A DNA stretch of 64,000 nucleotides, from positions 248,001-312,000 of the forward strand of contig CAJIZT010000006.1 of NCBI GenBank assembly GCA_905182015.1. Direction: 5' to 3'. Origin of the DNA: an alpha proteobacterium MED-G09. GTDB lineage: Bacteria > Pseudomonadota > Alphaproteobacteria > MED-G09. The translations under genes and the position numbers were made by a program. Positions 18,377-27,563 of the stretch are shown here, piece by piece (position 1 is the first letter of the stretch; each line of letters starts with the position of its first letter). A model generated the notes under the pieces. That model made no database searches. It had not been told where the DNA came from and worked only from the letters and a program-made list of their open reading frames with translations.

Positions 18377-19162
18377 ATGTCTGAACCAATCAATAAGCAT
18401 AAAAATCAAAAAGACTTGTCTCAGGCGCCACTATTCGATCATCTTTTGGAGTTGAGAGCTAGATTAATTCGATCTTCAATAGTATTTTTCTTGGGTTTTT
18501 GCGTTTCATTTTATTTTTCATCGAGTATTTATTCATTTTTAGTTGAACCTTTCTTTGAGGCAACAGGCTCTTCTGGAGAAATGATTTTTACAGCCCCTCA
18601 AGAGTTTTTAATTACAAAATTGAAAGTTGCTATTTTTGGATCCTCAATGATCGGGCTACCTTATTTTGCAATTGAGATCTATTCTTTTCTTGCCCCAGGT
18701 CTATATAAAAATGAAAAAAGTGCATTAATCCCATATTTTATAGCAACACCATTTTTGTTTTTCTTAAGCAGTCTTCTTGTTTATTACCTTATAATCCCAC
18801 TGGCTCTAGCATTCTTTTTGTCTATGCAGGTTGTCTCGCCTATAGATGATTTTTCTATCAAATTGCTTCCGAAAGTAAGTGAGTATTTACAACTTATTTT
18901 GTCTCTGATAATTGCCTTTGGAATTTGTTTTCAGTTACCTGTTGTTTTAACCCTTCTTGCAAGAGTCGGTATAGTTGGAAGCGAGCAATTAAAAAAGGGA
19001 AGAAAATATGCAATAGTCTTAACATTTTTAATTGCTGCTTTTTTAACTCCTCCAGACCTTATTAGTCAAATAGGTTTAGCAATTCCTACAATATTACTGT
19101 ATGAATTTTCTATACTTTTGGTTTCGATTATTGAAAAGAATAACAACGCTAATAAGAAATAA
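18377..19162 (+). CDS. tatC: Twin-arginine translocase subunit TatC
   Basis: The 261-residue, six-helix membrane protein matches TatC. The N-terminal APLFDHLLELRARLIRS block (signal-peptide contact), the FTAPQEFLITKLKVAIFGS segment, and the F-A-x-E-I-Y/F-x-F-L-A-P-G-L-Y motif (FAIEIYSFLAPGLYKNEK) are present. So are the C-terminal RKYAIVLTFLIAAFLTPPD and the following helix. It is the core signal-peptide receptor of the pathway. A candidate Tat substrate begins at the left edge of the window (49 to 1). Confidence 0.97.
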   Translation: MSEPINKHKNQKDLSQAPLFDHLLELRARLIRSSIVFFLGFCVSFYFSSSIYSFLVEPFFEATGSSGEMIFTAPQEFLITKLKVAIFGSSMIGLPYFAIEIYSFLAPGLYKNEKSALIPYFIATPFLFFLSSLLVYYLIIPLALAFFLSMQVVSPIDDFSIKLLPKVSEYLQLILSLIIAFGICFQLPVVLTLLARVGIVGSEQLKKGRKYAIVLTFLIAAFLTPPDLISQIGLAIPTILLYEFSILLVSIIEKNNNANKK

Positions 19163-19176
19163 ATTATGGTTAAACA

Positions 19177-20451
19177 ATGCATGACATAAATAAAATAAGA
19201 ACAGATAAGATTTTTTTTCTAAATGGCTGGAAGAAAAGAGGTTTGGAAATTAATTTAGATAATATTCTTAATCTCGATGAGGATTTAAGGTCAGCGATAA
19301 CTAACCTTCAGAACCTTCAGACGCAACGCAACGAGGCCTCAAAATTAATAGGAATAGCAAAACAAGACGGTGATGAAAGTAGGGCTAGCGAATTAACGTC
19401 TAATGTTCAGGGTCTTAAGGATTCAATGCATGAATTAGAAGTAACTAAAGTTAACTTATCAAGGAAGTTAAAAACCGAATTATCCTCACTTCCCAACATA
19501 CCTAATGAAGATGTCCCTATCGGAAAAGACGACAACTCAAATGTTTTGGTTAGAGAGTGGGGTACAAAAAAAGGTCCTTCGTTGAATCATTATGATATTG
19601 GCGAGGAAATGGGCTTGCTTGATTTTGATACTGCAATAAAACTATCTGGGTCAAGGTTTTCTATTTTAAAAAAAGATTTAGCTTTCATGGAAAGATCTTT
19701 AGCAAATTTTATGATCGATCAACATGTTAATAAAAATGGTTATGAAGAGGTTAGTGTTCCTTATCTTGTCAAAGATGATGTTATGTTTGGAACTGGGCAA
19801 TTGCCAAAATTTTCAGATGATCAATTTAGAACAGAAGATGGGTTTTGGCTTATTCCAACAGCCGAAGTGCCCCTTACCAATATGGTTAGTAACTCTAGCT
19901 TAAAGGAATCTGACCTTCCTTTAAGATATGTTGCATATACTCAGTGCTTTAGGAAGGAGGCGGGGGCAGCAGGTAAGGATACGCGAGGGTTAATCAGGTT
20001 GCATCAATTTCCTAAAGTTGAATTAGTAAGTATAGTTAGTGAAGAATCATCTATTGACGAACTGGATAGGCTTTTGTTGTGTGCGGAAGGTATCCTGAAA
20101 TCCCTTGATCTTCCATATCGAGTAATGACTTTGTCTTCTGGTGATATGGGTTTTTCAGCTAATAAAACCTACGACCTAGAAGTTTGGCTTCCAGGTCAAA
20201 ATCTTTATAGGGAAATTTCCTCATGCTCCTCATGTTCTGACTTTCAATCAAGAAGAATGAACACAAAATACAAAAGCAATGAAACAGGGGAAAATATATA
20301 TCCTCACACGCTAAATGGATCTGGATTGGCTGTGGGAAGAACCCTTGTTGCTGTTTTAGAAAATTATTATGAAGGCTCTGGTGTTGTTCGTGTTCCGGAA
20401 GCTCTCCAACCATACATGGGTGGTTTAAAAAAAATTGGTTTAACAAGTTAG
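19177..20451 (+). CDS. serS: Seryl-tRNA synthetase
   Basis: The 424-residue class II synthetase has the N-terminal coiled-coil arm (about 30-105) that grips the long variable arm of tRNA-Ser. The catalytic core follows, with motif 2 in FRKEAGAAGKDTRGLIRLHQFPKVE and motif 3 in NGSGLAVGRTLVAVLENY. The segment CSSCSDFQSRRMNTKY, a conserved serine-binding region, is intact. The gene follows tatC by 14 bp. In many alphaproteobacteria surE and pcm come next, but here yajC follows directly after 84 bp. Confidence 0.97.
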   Translation: MHDINKIRTDKIFFLNGWKKRGLEINLDNILNLDEDLRSAITNLQNLQTQRNEASKLIGIAKQDGDESRASELTSNVQGLKDSMHELEVTKVNLSRKLKTELSSLPNIPNEDVPIGKDDNSNVLVREWGTKKGPSLNHYDIGEEMGLLDFDTAIKLSGSRFSILKKDLAFMERSLANFMIDQHVNKNGYEEVSVPYLVKDDVMFGTGQLPKFSDDQFRTEDGFWLIPTAEVPLTNMVSNSSLKESDLPLRYVAYTQCFRKEAGAAGKDTRGLIRLHQFPKVELVSIVSEESSIDELDRLLLCAEGILKSLDLPYRVMTLSSGDMGFSANKTYDLEVWLPGQNLYREISSCSSCSDFQSRRMNTKYKSNETGENIYPHTLNGSGLAVGRTLVAVLENYYEGSGVVRVPEALQPYMGGLKKIGLTS

Positions 20452-20535
20452 TTTTTTATAATTAATTATGTTGATTGGGTTTGATATTATTAAATTTTTT
20501 CCCTATTAATCATTTATCAAAATTAAGGAAAAGTT

Positions 20536-20799
20536 ATGCAAGATATTCTATTTCAAATAATGCCTTTAGTTCTAATTTTTTTAGTATTTTATTTTTTAAT
20601 TATACGTCCACAACAAAACAAGATTAAAGATCATAGCGCTATGGTTAATTCAGTAAAAAAGGGTGATGAAGTCATTACTCAGGGTGGATTAATTGGAAAG
20701 GTCTCAAAAGTCTCAGGCGATGAGGTTATGATAGATTTTGGTAATGATGTTTCAATTAAGGCGATAAAATCTACATTAGCTAGTGTAAAACCAAAATAA
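20536..20799 (+). CDS. yajC: Preprotein translocase subunit YajC
   Basis: The 87-residue protein has one N-terminal membrane helix ending FYFLIIRPQQNKIKDH, the YajC signature, then the short cytoplasmic domain KKGDEVITQGGLIGKVSKVSGDEV. It associates with SecD and SecF as an accessory complex of SecYEG. It lies 3 bp before secD. The ATG has AAGGAAA about 6 nt upstream. Confidence 0.96.
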   Translation: MQDILFQIMPLVLIFLVFYFLIIRPQQNKIKDHSAMVNSVKKGDEVITQGGLIGKVSKVSGDEVMIDFGNDVSIKAIKSTLASVKPK

Positions 20800-20802
20800 A
20801 TT

Positions 20803-22386
20803 ATGCTTTATTTCTCTAACTCTAAAATATTATTTTTGCTAATTATTTGTGTTTTCGGTTTTTTTCTAGCCTTACCAAATTTCTCAAAAATAAACATCCC
20901 ATTTCTCCCAAGTCAAACAATCAACCTAGGCTTGGATCTAAGAGGTGGTTCATATTTACTTCTTGAGGTGGATACTGATTCAATAAATAAGGATCGAAGC
21001 CAGTCTTTAGTGGAGGATATTAGGGTATCATTAAGAGAAAATAAGATTAAGTATATTGGCTTAAGATCTTTAGAATCTGGTGCAGAAGTTAGAATTCAGG
21101 ATAGTCTTAAAATAAAAGATGCTGAAGAATTAATTCGTGATCTAAACAACGGAACCTCTGGTAATATATTTAATACACAAAAAGCTGATGAATTTTCTAT
21201 AACTGCATCAGATAACCTACTTCAGGTTATTTTAAATGATAGCTCACTAAAAGAAAAATATCGACTAGCTGTTCTGCAGTCAATTGAGATAATTAGAAGA
21301 AGGATTGATGGTCTTGGTGTCACCGAACCTTCGATTCAAAGGCAGGGTAATAACAGGATATTACTCGAGGTCCCGGGACTTGATGATCCTCAGCGCTTAA
21401 AAGATTTGCTAGGTCAAACAGCAAAATTAAATTTTCGTATGGTTGATGTTAGTGTTTCGGCTGGAGAGGCAAAAAGAACAAAAGTACCAAGTCGTTCAGA
21501 AATTATTTCCGATACGGACGGAATACAATATTTGGTTATGAAGAAAATCTTAGTATCGGGCGAACGTTTAGTTGATGCTCAGGCAAGTTTTGATGGAACA
21601 ACTAATTCACCTATTGTTAACTTTAGGTTCGATACCGTTGGAGGTAAATATTTTGCAAAAGCAACCTCTGGAAACGTCGGCAAGCCCTTTGCTATAGTGT
21701 TAGATAATCAGGTTATTTCTGCCCCAATTATAAGAAGCCCAATATTAGGTGGTTCTGGTCAGATTGAGGGTGGTTTTAGTGTAGAGGAAGCTAATAATCT
21801 TGCTATATTACTTAGGGCAGGGGCCCTTCCTGCGCCTCTAGAGATACTTGAAGAAAAAACAATTGGTCCAGGCCTTGGCCAGGACTCAATAGAATCTGGA
21901 AAATTAGCAACTATTGTCGGATTAATAGGAGTATTGTTATTTATTTCGATTAGCTATGGGCGTTTTGGTATTTATGCTAATTTTGCTCTAATACTGAATG
22001 TAATCATGATTGTTGGCCTTCTGTCACTTCTTCAGGCAACTTTAACTCTGCCTGGTATTGCAGGCATTGTTCTTACTATTGGGATGGCAGTCGATTCTAA
22101 TGTTATAATTTTTGAAAGAATAAGGGATGAGTATGCGAACGGTAAAAGCCCTTTTTCTGCTGTAGAATCTGGTTACTCAAAGTCTCTTGGTACAATACTT
22201 GATGCAAATGTAACAACATTAATAGCATCACTTGTATTGTTTTTCTTAGGGACTGGACCCGTGAAAGGTTTTGCCGTTACTCTTTCTGTAGGAATTATTA
22301 CATCTGTCTTTACTGCTTTTGTTATCACAAGGCTTATTATTTCTATTTGGTTATTAAAAAATAAACCTACTGAATTATCATTTTGA
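20803..22386 (+). CDS. secD: Protein translocase subunit SecD
   Basis: SecD (527 residues) uses the proton gradient to pull proteins through SecYEG on the periplasmic side. An N-terminal helix is followed by the LGLDLRGGSYLLLEVD motif. The periplasmic P1 domain includes IEIIRRRIDGLGVTEPSIQRQG and NRILLEVPG. The RND-type six-helix domain has LPGIAGIVLTIGMAVDSNVIIFERIRDE and FLGTGPVKGFAVTLSVGI. Length is normal for alphaproteobacteria. It is followed after 7 bp by secF. Confidence 0.97.
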   Translation: MLYFSNSKILFLLIICVFGFFLALPNFSKINIPFLPSQTINLGLDLRGGSYLLLEVDTDSINKDRSQSLVEDIRVSLRENKIKYIGLRSLESGAEVRIQDSLKIKDAEELIRDLNNGTSGNIFNTQKADEFSITASDNLLQVILNDSSLKEKYRLAVLQSIEIIRRRIDGLGVTEPSIQRQGNNRILLEVPGLDDPQRLKDLLGQTAKLNFRMVDVSVSAGEAKRTKVPSRSEIISDTDGIQYLVMKKILVSGERLVDAQASFDGTTNSPIVNFRFDTVGGKYFAKATSGNVGKPFAIVLDNQVISAPIIRSPILGGSGQIEGGFSVEEANNLAILLRAGALPAPLEILEEKTIGPGLGQDSIESGKLATIVGLIGVLLFISISYGRFGIYANFALILNVIMIVGLLSLLQATLTLPGIAGIVLTIGMAVDSNVIIFERIRDEYANGKSPFSAVESGYSKSLGTILDANVTTLIASLVLFFLGTGPVKGFAVTLSVGIITSVFTAFVITRLIISIWLLKNKPTELSF

Positions 22387-22393
22387 GAAAATT

Positions 22394-23293
22394 ATGAAAA
22401 CTTTAAAATTAGTCAAACAAAATACAAAAATTGAATTTTTAAAAATAAGAAAATTTACAACGATACTTTCAGTTTTCCTTTGTGCTTCTGCCTTTATATC
22501 GTTTTTATTTTTTAATTTAAATTTTGGAATAGACTTTAAGGGAGGAACACTTATCGAGGTTAAGTCCTCATCAATCATTGAGATAGCAAAGGTAAGGTCA
22601 TCCTTATCTGTCTTAGATCTTGGTGACCTCCAAATACAAAACTTTGGATCTGAAAAAAATATCCTTGTTAGGGTCGAAAACCAAATATCAAGTAGTAAGT
22701 CTTCGAGCACTCTGGATGAATTACGGTCCTTTGGAGAGATTCAAAGGGTGGAGGTTGTTGGTCCAAAAATTAGTTCAGAACTGATTCAGAAAGGAATAAC
22801 AGCTATTATAATGGCTGTAAGCTTAATGTTATTTTATATATGGATTAGGTTTGAGTGGCAGTTTTCTCTTGGAGCAATTATTGCTCTTATTCATGATGTA
22901 CTAATAACAATAGGAATTTTTTCATTTTTTCAAATAGAGTTTAACTTATCAATTATTGCAGCATTACTGACAATTATTGGTTACTCTATGAACGACACAG
23001 TTGTAGTATATGATAGAATTAGAGAGAATTTAAGAAAGTATAAAAAACTAGACCTCTATAGCTTGATTAATTCATCGATAAATCAAACTTTATCAAGAAC
23101 GGTATTAACGTCATTAACAACATTAATAGCTTTATTTTCTTTATACTTGTTAGGTGGTGAAGTTATAAAAGGCTTCACACTGGCAATGATTATTGGTGTT
23201 TTTATAGGAACATATTCATCAACGTTTATAGCATCGCAATTATTGCTTTATCTTGGGGTAAAAAGAGATTGGACAAAAAATAACAACATCTAG
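22394..23293 (+). CDS. secF: Protein translocase subunit SecF
   Basis: The 299-residue partner of SecD shows the short periplasmic loop beginning FGIDFKGGTLIEV, followed by helices with the conserved FSLGAIIALIHDVLITIGIF and LLTIIGYSMNDTVVVYDRIREN motifs. TLSRTVLTSLTTLIAL and a final helix close the protein. The D-x-V-V-x-x-D-R-I-R-E segment carries the residues thought to conduct protons. Start ATG at 22394 follows the secD stop closely. No in-frame fusion with secD is present. Confidence 0.97.
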   Translation: MKTLKLVKQNTKIEFLKIRKFTTILSVFLCASAFISFLFFNLNFGIDFKGGTLIEVKSSSIIEIAKVRSSLSVLDLGDLQIQNFGSEKNILVRVENQISSSKSSSTLDELRSFGEIQRVEVVGPKISSELIQKGITAIIMAVSLMLFYIWIRFEWQFSLGAIIALIHDVLITIGIFSFFQIEFNLSIIAALLTIIGYSMNDTVVVYDRIRENLRKYKKLDLYSLINSSINQTLSRTVLTSLTTLIALFSLYLLGGEVIKGFTLAMIIGVFIGTYSSTFIASQLLLYLGVKRDWTKNNNI

Positions 23294-23349
23294 TCTTTCT
23301 TAATTATTAAATAACTACTATTATCGATTCTATAGGACAGGGGTTTAAA

Positions 23350-23964
23350 ATGAGTACAATATTATCTTCGTTAAAAAATACAGTGATTGCAGGAATTTTT
23401 TTGTCATTACTGCTACTTATTACTTTTTCTTCTTGGGGCGTTATTGATGCTTCAAGTTTTTCAGACCAAGCTTTTTATTCTTTTATTTTTAGGTGGCTAC
23501 ATGTTTTATCAGCAATCATGTGGATAGGTCTTTTATGGTATTTCAATTTTGTTCAAATACCTAATATGCCAAATATTCCCAGTGATCAAAAGCCTGCTAT
23601 TTCAAAAGTAATAGCCCCGGCTGCTCTTTGGTGGTTTAGGTGGGGAGCAATGGCAACAGTTGCAACGGGTCTTGTTCTTGGGTACTTAAATGGTTATCTA
23701 GAGTCGGCGATGACTTTAGGCTTTAGAGGCGATGGAGCTCCTCAGCATATTGCGATTGGTATTGGGATGTGGCTAGGAATAATTATGTTTTTTAATGTTT
23801 GGTTTGTTATTTGGCCTAATCAAAAAAGAGCCTTAGGAATTGTTTCTGCTGAAGATAGCGTTAAAGCGGCTTCTGCAAGAACCGCTATGTTGTTTTCTAG
23901 GACAAATACATTACTAAGTATACCAATGCTGCTTTCAATGGTGGCTGCACAAAATATTTTTTAA
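23350..23964 (+). CDS. PuuD-like integral membrane protein (urate oxidase N-terminal domain)
   Basis: The 204-residue protein has about five membrane helices and resembles the membrane domain of bacterial PuuD urate hydroxylase (Urate_ox_N). Visible blocks are FIFRWLHVLSAIMWIGLLWYFNF, APAALWWFRWGAMATVATG, IAIGIGMWLGIIMFFNVWFVIWP, and ASARTAMLFSRTNTLLSIPMLLSMV. The C-terminal cytochrome c domain of full-length PuuD is absent. Histidines in helices 2 and 4 might bind haem. Short versions like this are common in marine alphaproteobacteria and their activity is not established, so the family name should not be read as a proven urate reaction. It ends at a rho-independent terminator. Confidence 0.65.
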   Translation: MSTILSSLKNTVIAGIFLSLLLLITFSSWGVIDASSFSDQAFYSFIFRWLHVLSAIMWIGLLWYFNFVQIPNMPNIPSDQKPAISKVIAPAALWWFRWGAMATVATGLVLGYLNGYLESAMTLGFRGDGAPQHIAIGIGMWLGIIMFFNVWFVIWPNQKRALGIVSAEDSVKAASARTAMLFSRTNTLLSIPMLLSMVAAQNIF

Positions 23965-23985
23965 TTATTAAATTTATATAATATT

Positions 23986-24007
23986 AAAGGGGCTTCTGCC
24001 CCTTTTT
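23986..24007 (+). terminator. Rho-independent terminator
   Basis: AAAGGGGC (23986-23993), a TTCT loop and GCCCCTTT (23998-24005), with the T run reaching 24007, form an 8-bp stem and T tract directly after the PuuD-like gene. The A run on the other side makes it usable in both directions, which suits its place between the converging PuuD-like gene and uvrA. Confidence 0.9.
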
Positions 24008-24013
24008 ATTTAT

Positions 24014-26875
24014 TCATATAATCTTTTTAAGATAATGACCTGTATAACTCTTTTTTGTTTTCAAAATTCCTTCGATCTTACCCTCATAGACTATTTCCCC
24101 ACCTTTATCTCCTCCATCAGGTCCTATATCTAGAATCCAATCAGCTGTCTTTATTACATCAAGGTTATGCTCTATAACAACTACTGTATTACCATTATCA
24201 ACAAGCTCATGAAGAACCTCTAGAAGCTTTTTAACGTCATCAAAATGTAACCCCGTTGTAGGCTCATCAAGAACGTAAAAAGTCCTTCCTGTAGCCTTTT
24301 TTGCTAATTCTTTTGCTAATTTTATTCTCTGCGCTTCTCCTCCGGAAAGAGTATTTGCTTGCTGGCCTACTTTTACGTAACCAAGGCCGACTTTTTTTAA
24401 TGTTTCCATCTTATCTCTTATCATTGGAACTGCCTTAAATAAGTCAGAGCATTCAGCCACTGTCATGTTTAAAACATCAGAAATTGACTTATCTTTATAC
24501 CTAACCTCTAAAGTTTCACGATTATAGCGCTTTCCTCTGCATTGATCACACTGAACATAAACATCAGGAAGAAAGTGCATTTCAATTTTAATAACTCCAT
24601 CACCCTGACATGTCTCACACCTTCCACCCTTAACGTTAAATGAAAAACGTCCTGGCTTATAGCCACGAGCCTTTGATTCCGGCAATTGACAGAACCAATC
24701 TCTTATTGGTGTAAATGCACCAGTATACGTAGCCGGATTTGACCTTGGAGTTCTTCCAATTGGAGCTTGATTTATATCAATAATTTTATCAATAAAGTGA
24801 ATACCATTAATACTTTTGTACTCCATTGGACTCTTTTGTGAATTATTTAGCTTTCTGTTTAACGCTGCATAAAGAGTGTGAAGCAATAGGGTTGATTTAC
24901 CCGAACCAGATACACCTGTAACACATATAAATGTACTTACTGGAAAATTAGCCGATACATTTTTTAAATTATTTCCATTTGCCTTATTAATGGAAATCAT
25001 TCTTTCTTTATTTATTGTTCTTTTTTTCGGTATATCTATTTTCTTCTTTTTCGATAAATACTGACCAGTGATACTTTTTGGATTATTGGCAATTTCATCA
25101 AATGAGCCTTCTGCCACTAGGTGTCCACCATGTATACCAGCTCCTGGTCCAATATCAATAACATGATCCGCAGACCTCATCGTTTCTTCATCATGCTCAA
25201 CGACAATAACTGTATTACCTAAATCCTTTAATCTAGATAAAGTTCCTAATAACTTATCGTTATCTCTTTGATGGAGACCTATTGATGGCTCATCCAACAC
25301 ATATAGAACACCTGTTAATCCAGACCCTATCTGAGAAGCTAGTCTTATCCGTTGCGATTCACCTCCAGAAAGAGTGCCTGATTCCCTTGAAAGGGTAAGA
25401 TAGTTTAAGCCTACATTTTTAAGAAAATTTAAACGTTCTCGAATTTCCTTAATAACATTTTTTGATATTTCAGTATCTTTCTTAGAAAGCTTTGACGGTA
25501 AATCTTCAAACCATTTAAGGGCCTCATCGATTGTTAATGTTGATATATAACCAATATTTGATTTATTGATTTTTACACATAAGGCCTCTTCTTTTAGTCT
25601 ATAACCTTTACACTTTGAGCAATTTGATTTTGATTGATACTTCTCTATTTCCTCGCGCATCCAATTACTATCTGTCTCAATATAGCGTCTTTTTAAATTA
25701 TTTATTATTCCTTCAAATGGTTTGTTCGTTTTAAATGTTCTTGAACCATCGTCATAATTAATTATAATTTTTTCATCATCAGACCCATCAAGAATAATAT
25801 TTTGATATTTTTTTGGAAGATCAGACCACTTACAGTCGATTGAAAAGTCATATTTTTCTGCTATAGCCATTAGTGTTTGAAGGTAATAGGGGGAAGGGGA
25901 GGATGTTCGTGACCAAGGGGCAATTGCTCCTTGTCTAATGCTAATATCTTGATTTGGTATAACTAGATCTCTATCAATAAAGTATTCTGTTCCTAGGCCA
26001 TCACAGTGAGGACATGCGCCAACTGGATTATTAAAAGAAAATAATCTAGGTTCAATTTCTTCTATGGTAAAGCCAGATTCTGGACATGAATAATTTGCAG
26101 AATAAATAATTCTTTTATCCTTATCTTTACCACTAGCTATTTCAATAGCAGCCAAACCATCAGCTAATTGAAGCGCTGTTTCAAAACTATCAGCTAATCT
26201 GTTTCCCAGTTTTTTGTCTATTACTATTCTATCAACAACAACATCAATGTTATGTTTGATATTTTTTTCTAAATTTGGAATATTATCTAATTCATAAAAT
26301 TCTCCATCAATTTTTACTCTTTGAAATCCCTTTTTCAATAAATTTAAAAATTCTTTCTTATATTCTCCTTTTCTGCCCCTAACTATTGGAGCAAGAAGGT
26401 AGGCCTTTGTTCCATTTTTATTTTCATTAACCTGGTCCACCATCTGTGTAACTGTTTGACTTGCAATTGGTAATCCTGTTGATGGAGAATGGGGTACACC
26501 AATTCTTGCAAATAATAACCTCAAGTAGTCATATATTTCAGTTACTGTTCCAACAGTTGATCTTGGGTTTTTTGATGTTGTTTTTTGTTCAATTGCTATG
26601 GCAGGCGATAATCCATCAATTTGATCTAAATCAGGCTTTTGCATCATTTCTAAGAACTGGCGCGCATATGCAGATAGGCTTTCTACATATCTTCTTTGGC
26701 CTTCAGCATAAATAGTATCGAATGCTAAAGATGACTTACCAGATCCTGAAAGACCAGTTATTACAGTAATGCTATCCTTGGGAATTTTTACATCAATATT
26801 CTTTAAATTATGTTCACGAGCACCTATAATGTTTATATATTTTTTATTCGCATTTTCTTCTTTTTTAGATGACAT
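24014..26875 (-). CDS. uvrA: Excinuclease ABC subunit A
   Basis: UvrA (953 residues) is the damage-sensing ATPase of nucleotide excision repair. Two ABC modules are visible: Walker [16 protein letters not shown] with signature [12 protein letters not shown], and Walker [16 protein letters not shown] with [15 protein letters not shown]. Zinc motifs are C-P-H-C-D-G-L-G (about residue 285), CSKCKGY, and the pair CETCQGDG / CDQCRGKRY. The [11 protein letters not shown]-type UvrB-contact block ([20 protein letters not shown]) is intact. Divergent from ssb, as usual in alphaproteobacteria. I found no alphaproteobacterial SOS box (GTTC-N7-GTTC) in the 109-bp gap. Confidence 0.98.
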   Translation of the reverse strand: MSSKKEENANKKYINIIGAREHNLKNIDVKIPKDSITVITGLSGSGKSSLAFDTIYAEGQRRYVESLSAYARQFLEMMQKPDLDQIDGLSPAIAIEQKTTSKNPRSTVGTVTEIYDYLRLLFARIGVPHSPSTGLPIASQTVTQMVDQVNENKNGTKAYLLAPIVRGRKGEYKKEFLNLLKKGFQRVKIDGEFYELDNIPNLEKNIKHNIDVVVDRIVIDKKLGNRLADSFETALQLADGLAAIEIASGKDKDKRIIYSANYSCPESGFTIEEIEPRLFSFNNPVGACPHCDGLGTEYFIDRDLVIPNQDISIRQGAIAPWSRTSSPSPYYLQTLMAIAEKYDFSIDCKWSDLPKKYQNIILDGSDDEKIIINYDDGSRTFKTNKPFEGIINNLKRRYIETDSNWMREEIEKYQSKSNCSKCKGYRLKEEALCVKINKSNIGYISTLTIDEALKWFEDLPSKLSKKDTEISKNVIKEIRERLNFLKNVGLNYLTLSRESGTLSGGESQRIRLASQIGSGLTGVLYVLDEPSIGLHQRDNDKLLGTLSRLKDLGNTVIVVEHDEETMRSADHVIDIGPGAGIHGGHLVAEGSFDEIANNPKSITGQYLSKKKKIDIPKKRTINKERMISINKANGNNLKNVSANFPVSTFICVTGVSGSGKSTLLLHTLYAALNRKLNNSQKSPMEYKSINGIHFIDKIIDINQAPIGRTPRSNPATYTGAFTPIRDWFCQLPESKARGYKPGRFSFNVKGGRCETCQGDGVIKIEMHFLPDVYVQCDQCRGKRYNRETLEVRYKDKSISDVLNMTVAECSDLFKAVPMIRDKMETLKKVGLGYVKVGQQANTLSGGEAQRIKLAKELAKKATGRTFYVLDEPTTGLHFDDVKKLLEVLHELVDNGNTVVVIEHNLDVIKTADWILDIGPDGGDKGGEIVYEGKIEGILKTKKSYTGHYLKKII

Positions 26876-26984
26876 TGTGAATCCTAGATTTTTTTGTATT
26901 AAGTATAATTATGAAAGGTTATATCATAGTGCTTTAACGTAGGAAGAGTTTTTGTTATATAAATAATAAATATTGGAGTTTTTT

Positions 26985-27428
26985 ATGTCAGGAAGTTTAA
27001 ATAAAGTCTTACTTATCGGTAATCTAGGGAATGATCCAGAGGTTAGAAATACACAGGACGGAAGGTCTTTGTGTACATTTTCAATCGCCACCAGCGAAAG
27101 CTGGAAAGATAAAAATTCTGGTGAAAAAAGAGATAAAACAGAATGGCATCGTGTTGTAATTTTTAACGAAGGTTTAGTAAGAATTGCTGAACAATACCTC
27201 AAAAAAGGTTCAAAGGTTTATTTAGAGGGTCAGTTACAGACTAGAAAATGGCAGGATAAAGATGGGGTAGAGAAATATACAACTGAGGTTGTTTTACAAA
27301 ACTATAACGGTAATCTTACTATGTTAGGTGGTCGATCTGATAATGCTGGTAGTGATTTTTCTTCAAATGATCCTCAGGATAGCATTGCTTCCATTGGCAC
27401 AGATATGGATGATGATATTCCTTTCTAA
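26985..27428 (+). CDS. ssb: Single-stranded DNA-binding protein
   Basis: The 147-residue protein has the OB-fold of SSB ([18 protein letters not shown], then ATSESWKDK...EWHRVVIFN and [17 protein letters not shown]), a short glycine/serine/aspartate-rich linker, and the acidic tip MDDDIPF that recruits repair and replication proteins. I start at the ATG at 26985, 6 nt after GGAG. The frame also opens four codons earlier without a binding site. It lies between divergent uvrA and gyrA. Confidence 0.97.
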   Translation: MSGSLNKVLLIGNLGNDPEVRNTQDGRSLCTFSIATSESWKDKNSGEKRDKTEWHRVVIFNEGLVRIAEQYLKKGSKVYLEGQLQTRKWQDKDGVEKYTTEVVLQNYNGNLTMLGGRSDNAGSDFSSNDPQDSIASIGTDMDDDIPF

Positions 27429-27563
27429 ATCATTGATTTATATATAAATTTTTTATTTTCTAATACTTAATAGCTATTGCTGTAAAAACTATCAGATGTT
27501 ATTATAAAAAAAAGTAGCTTTTAAGTTTGATTCGTTTTTTTTGTTCTTAATGCAAAGGTATTT

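Noticed and set aside
26876-26984. SOS (LexA) box between uvrA and ssb
   Set aside because: No GTTC-N7-GTTC or similar direct repeat is present in the gap.
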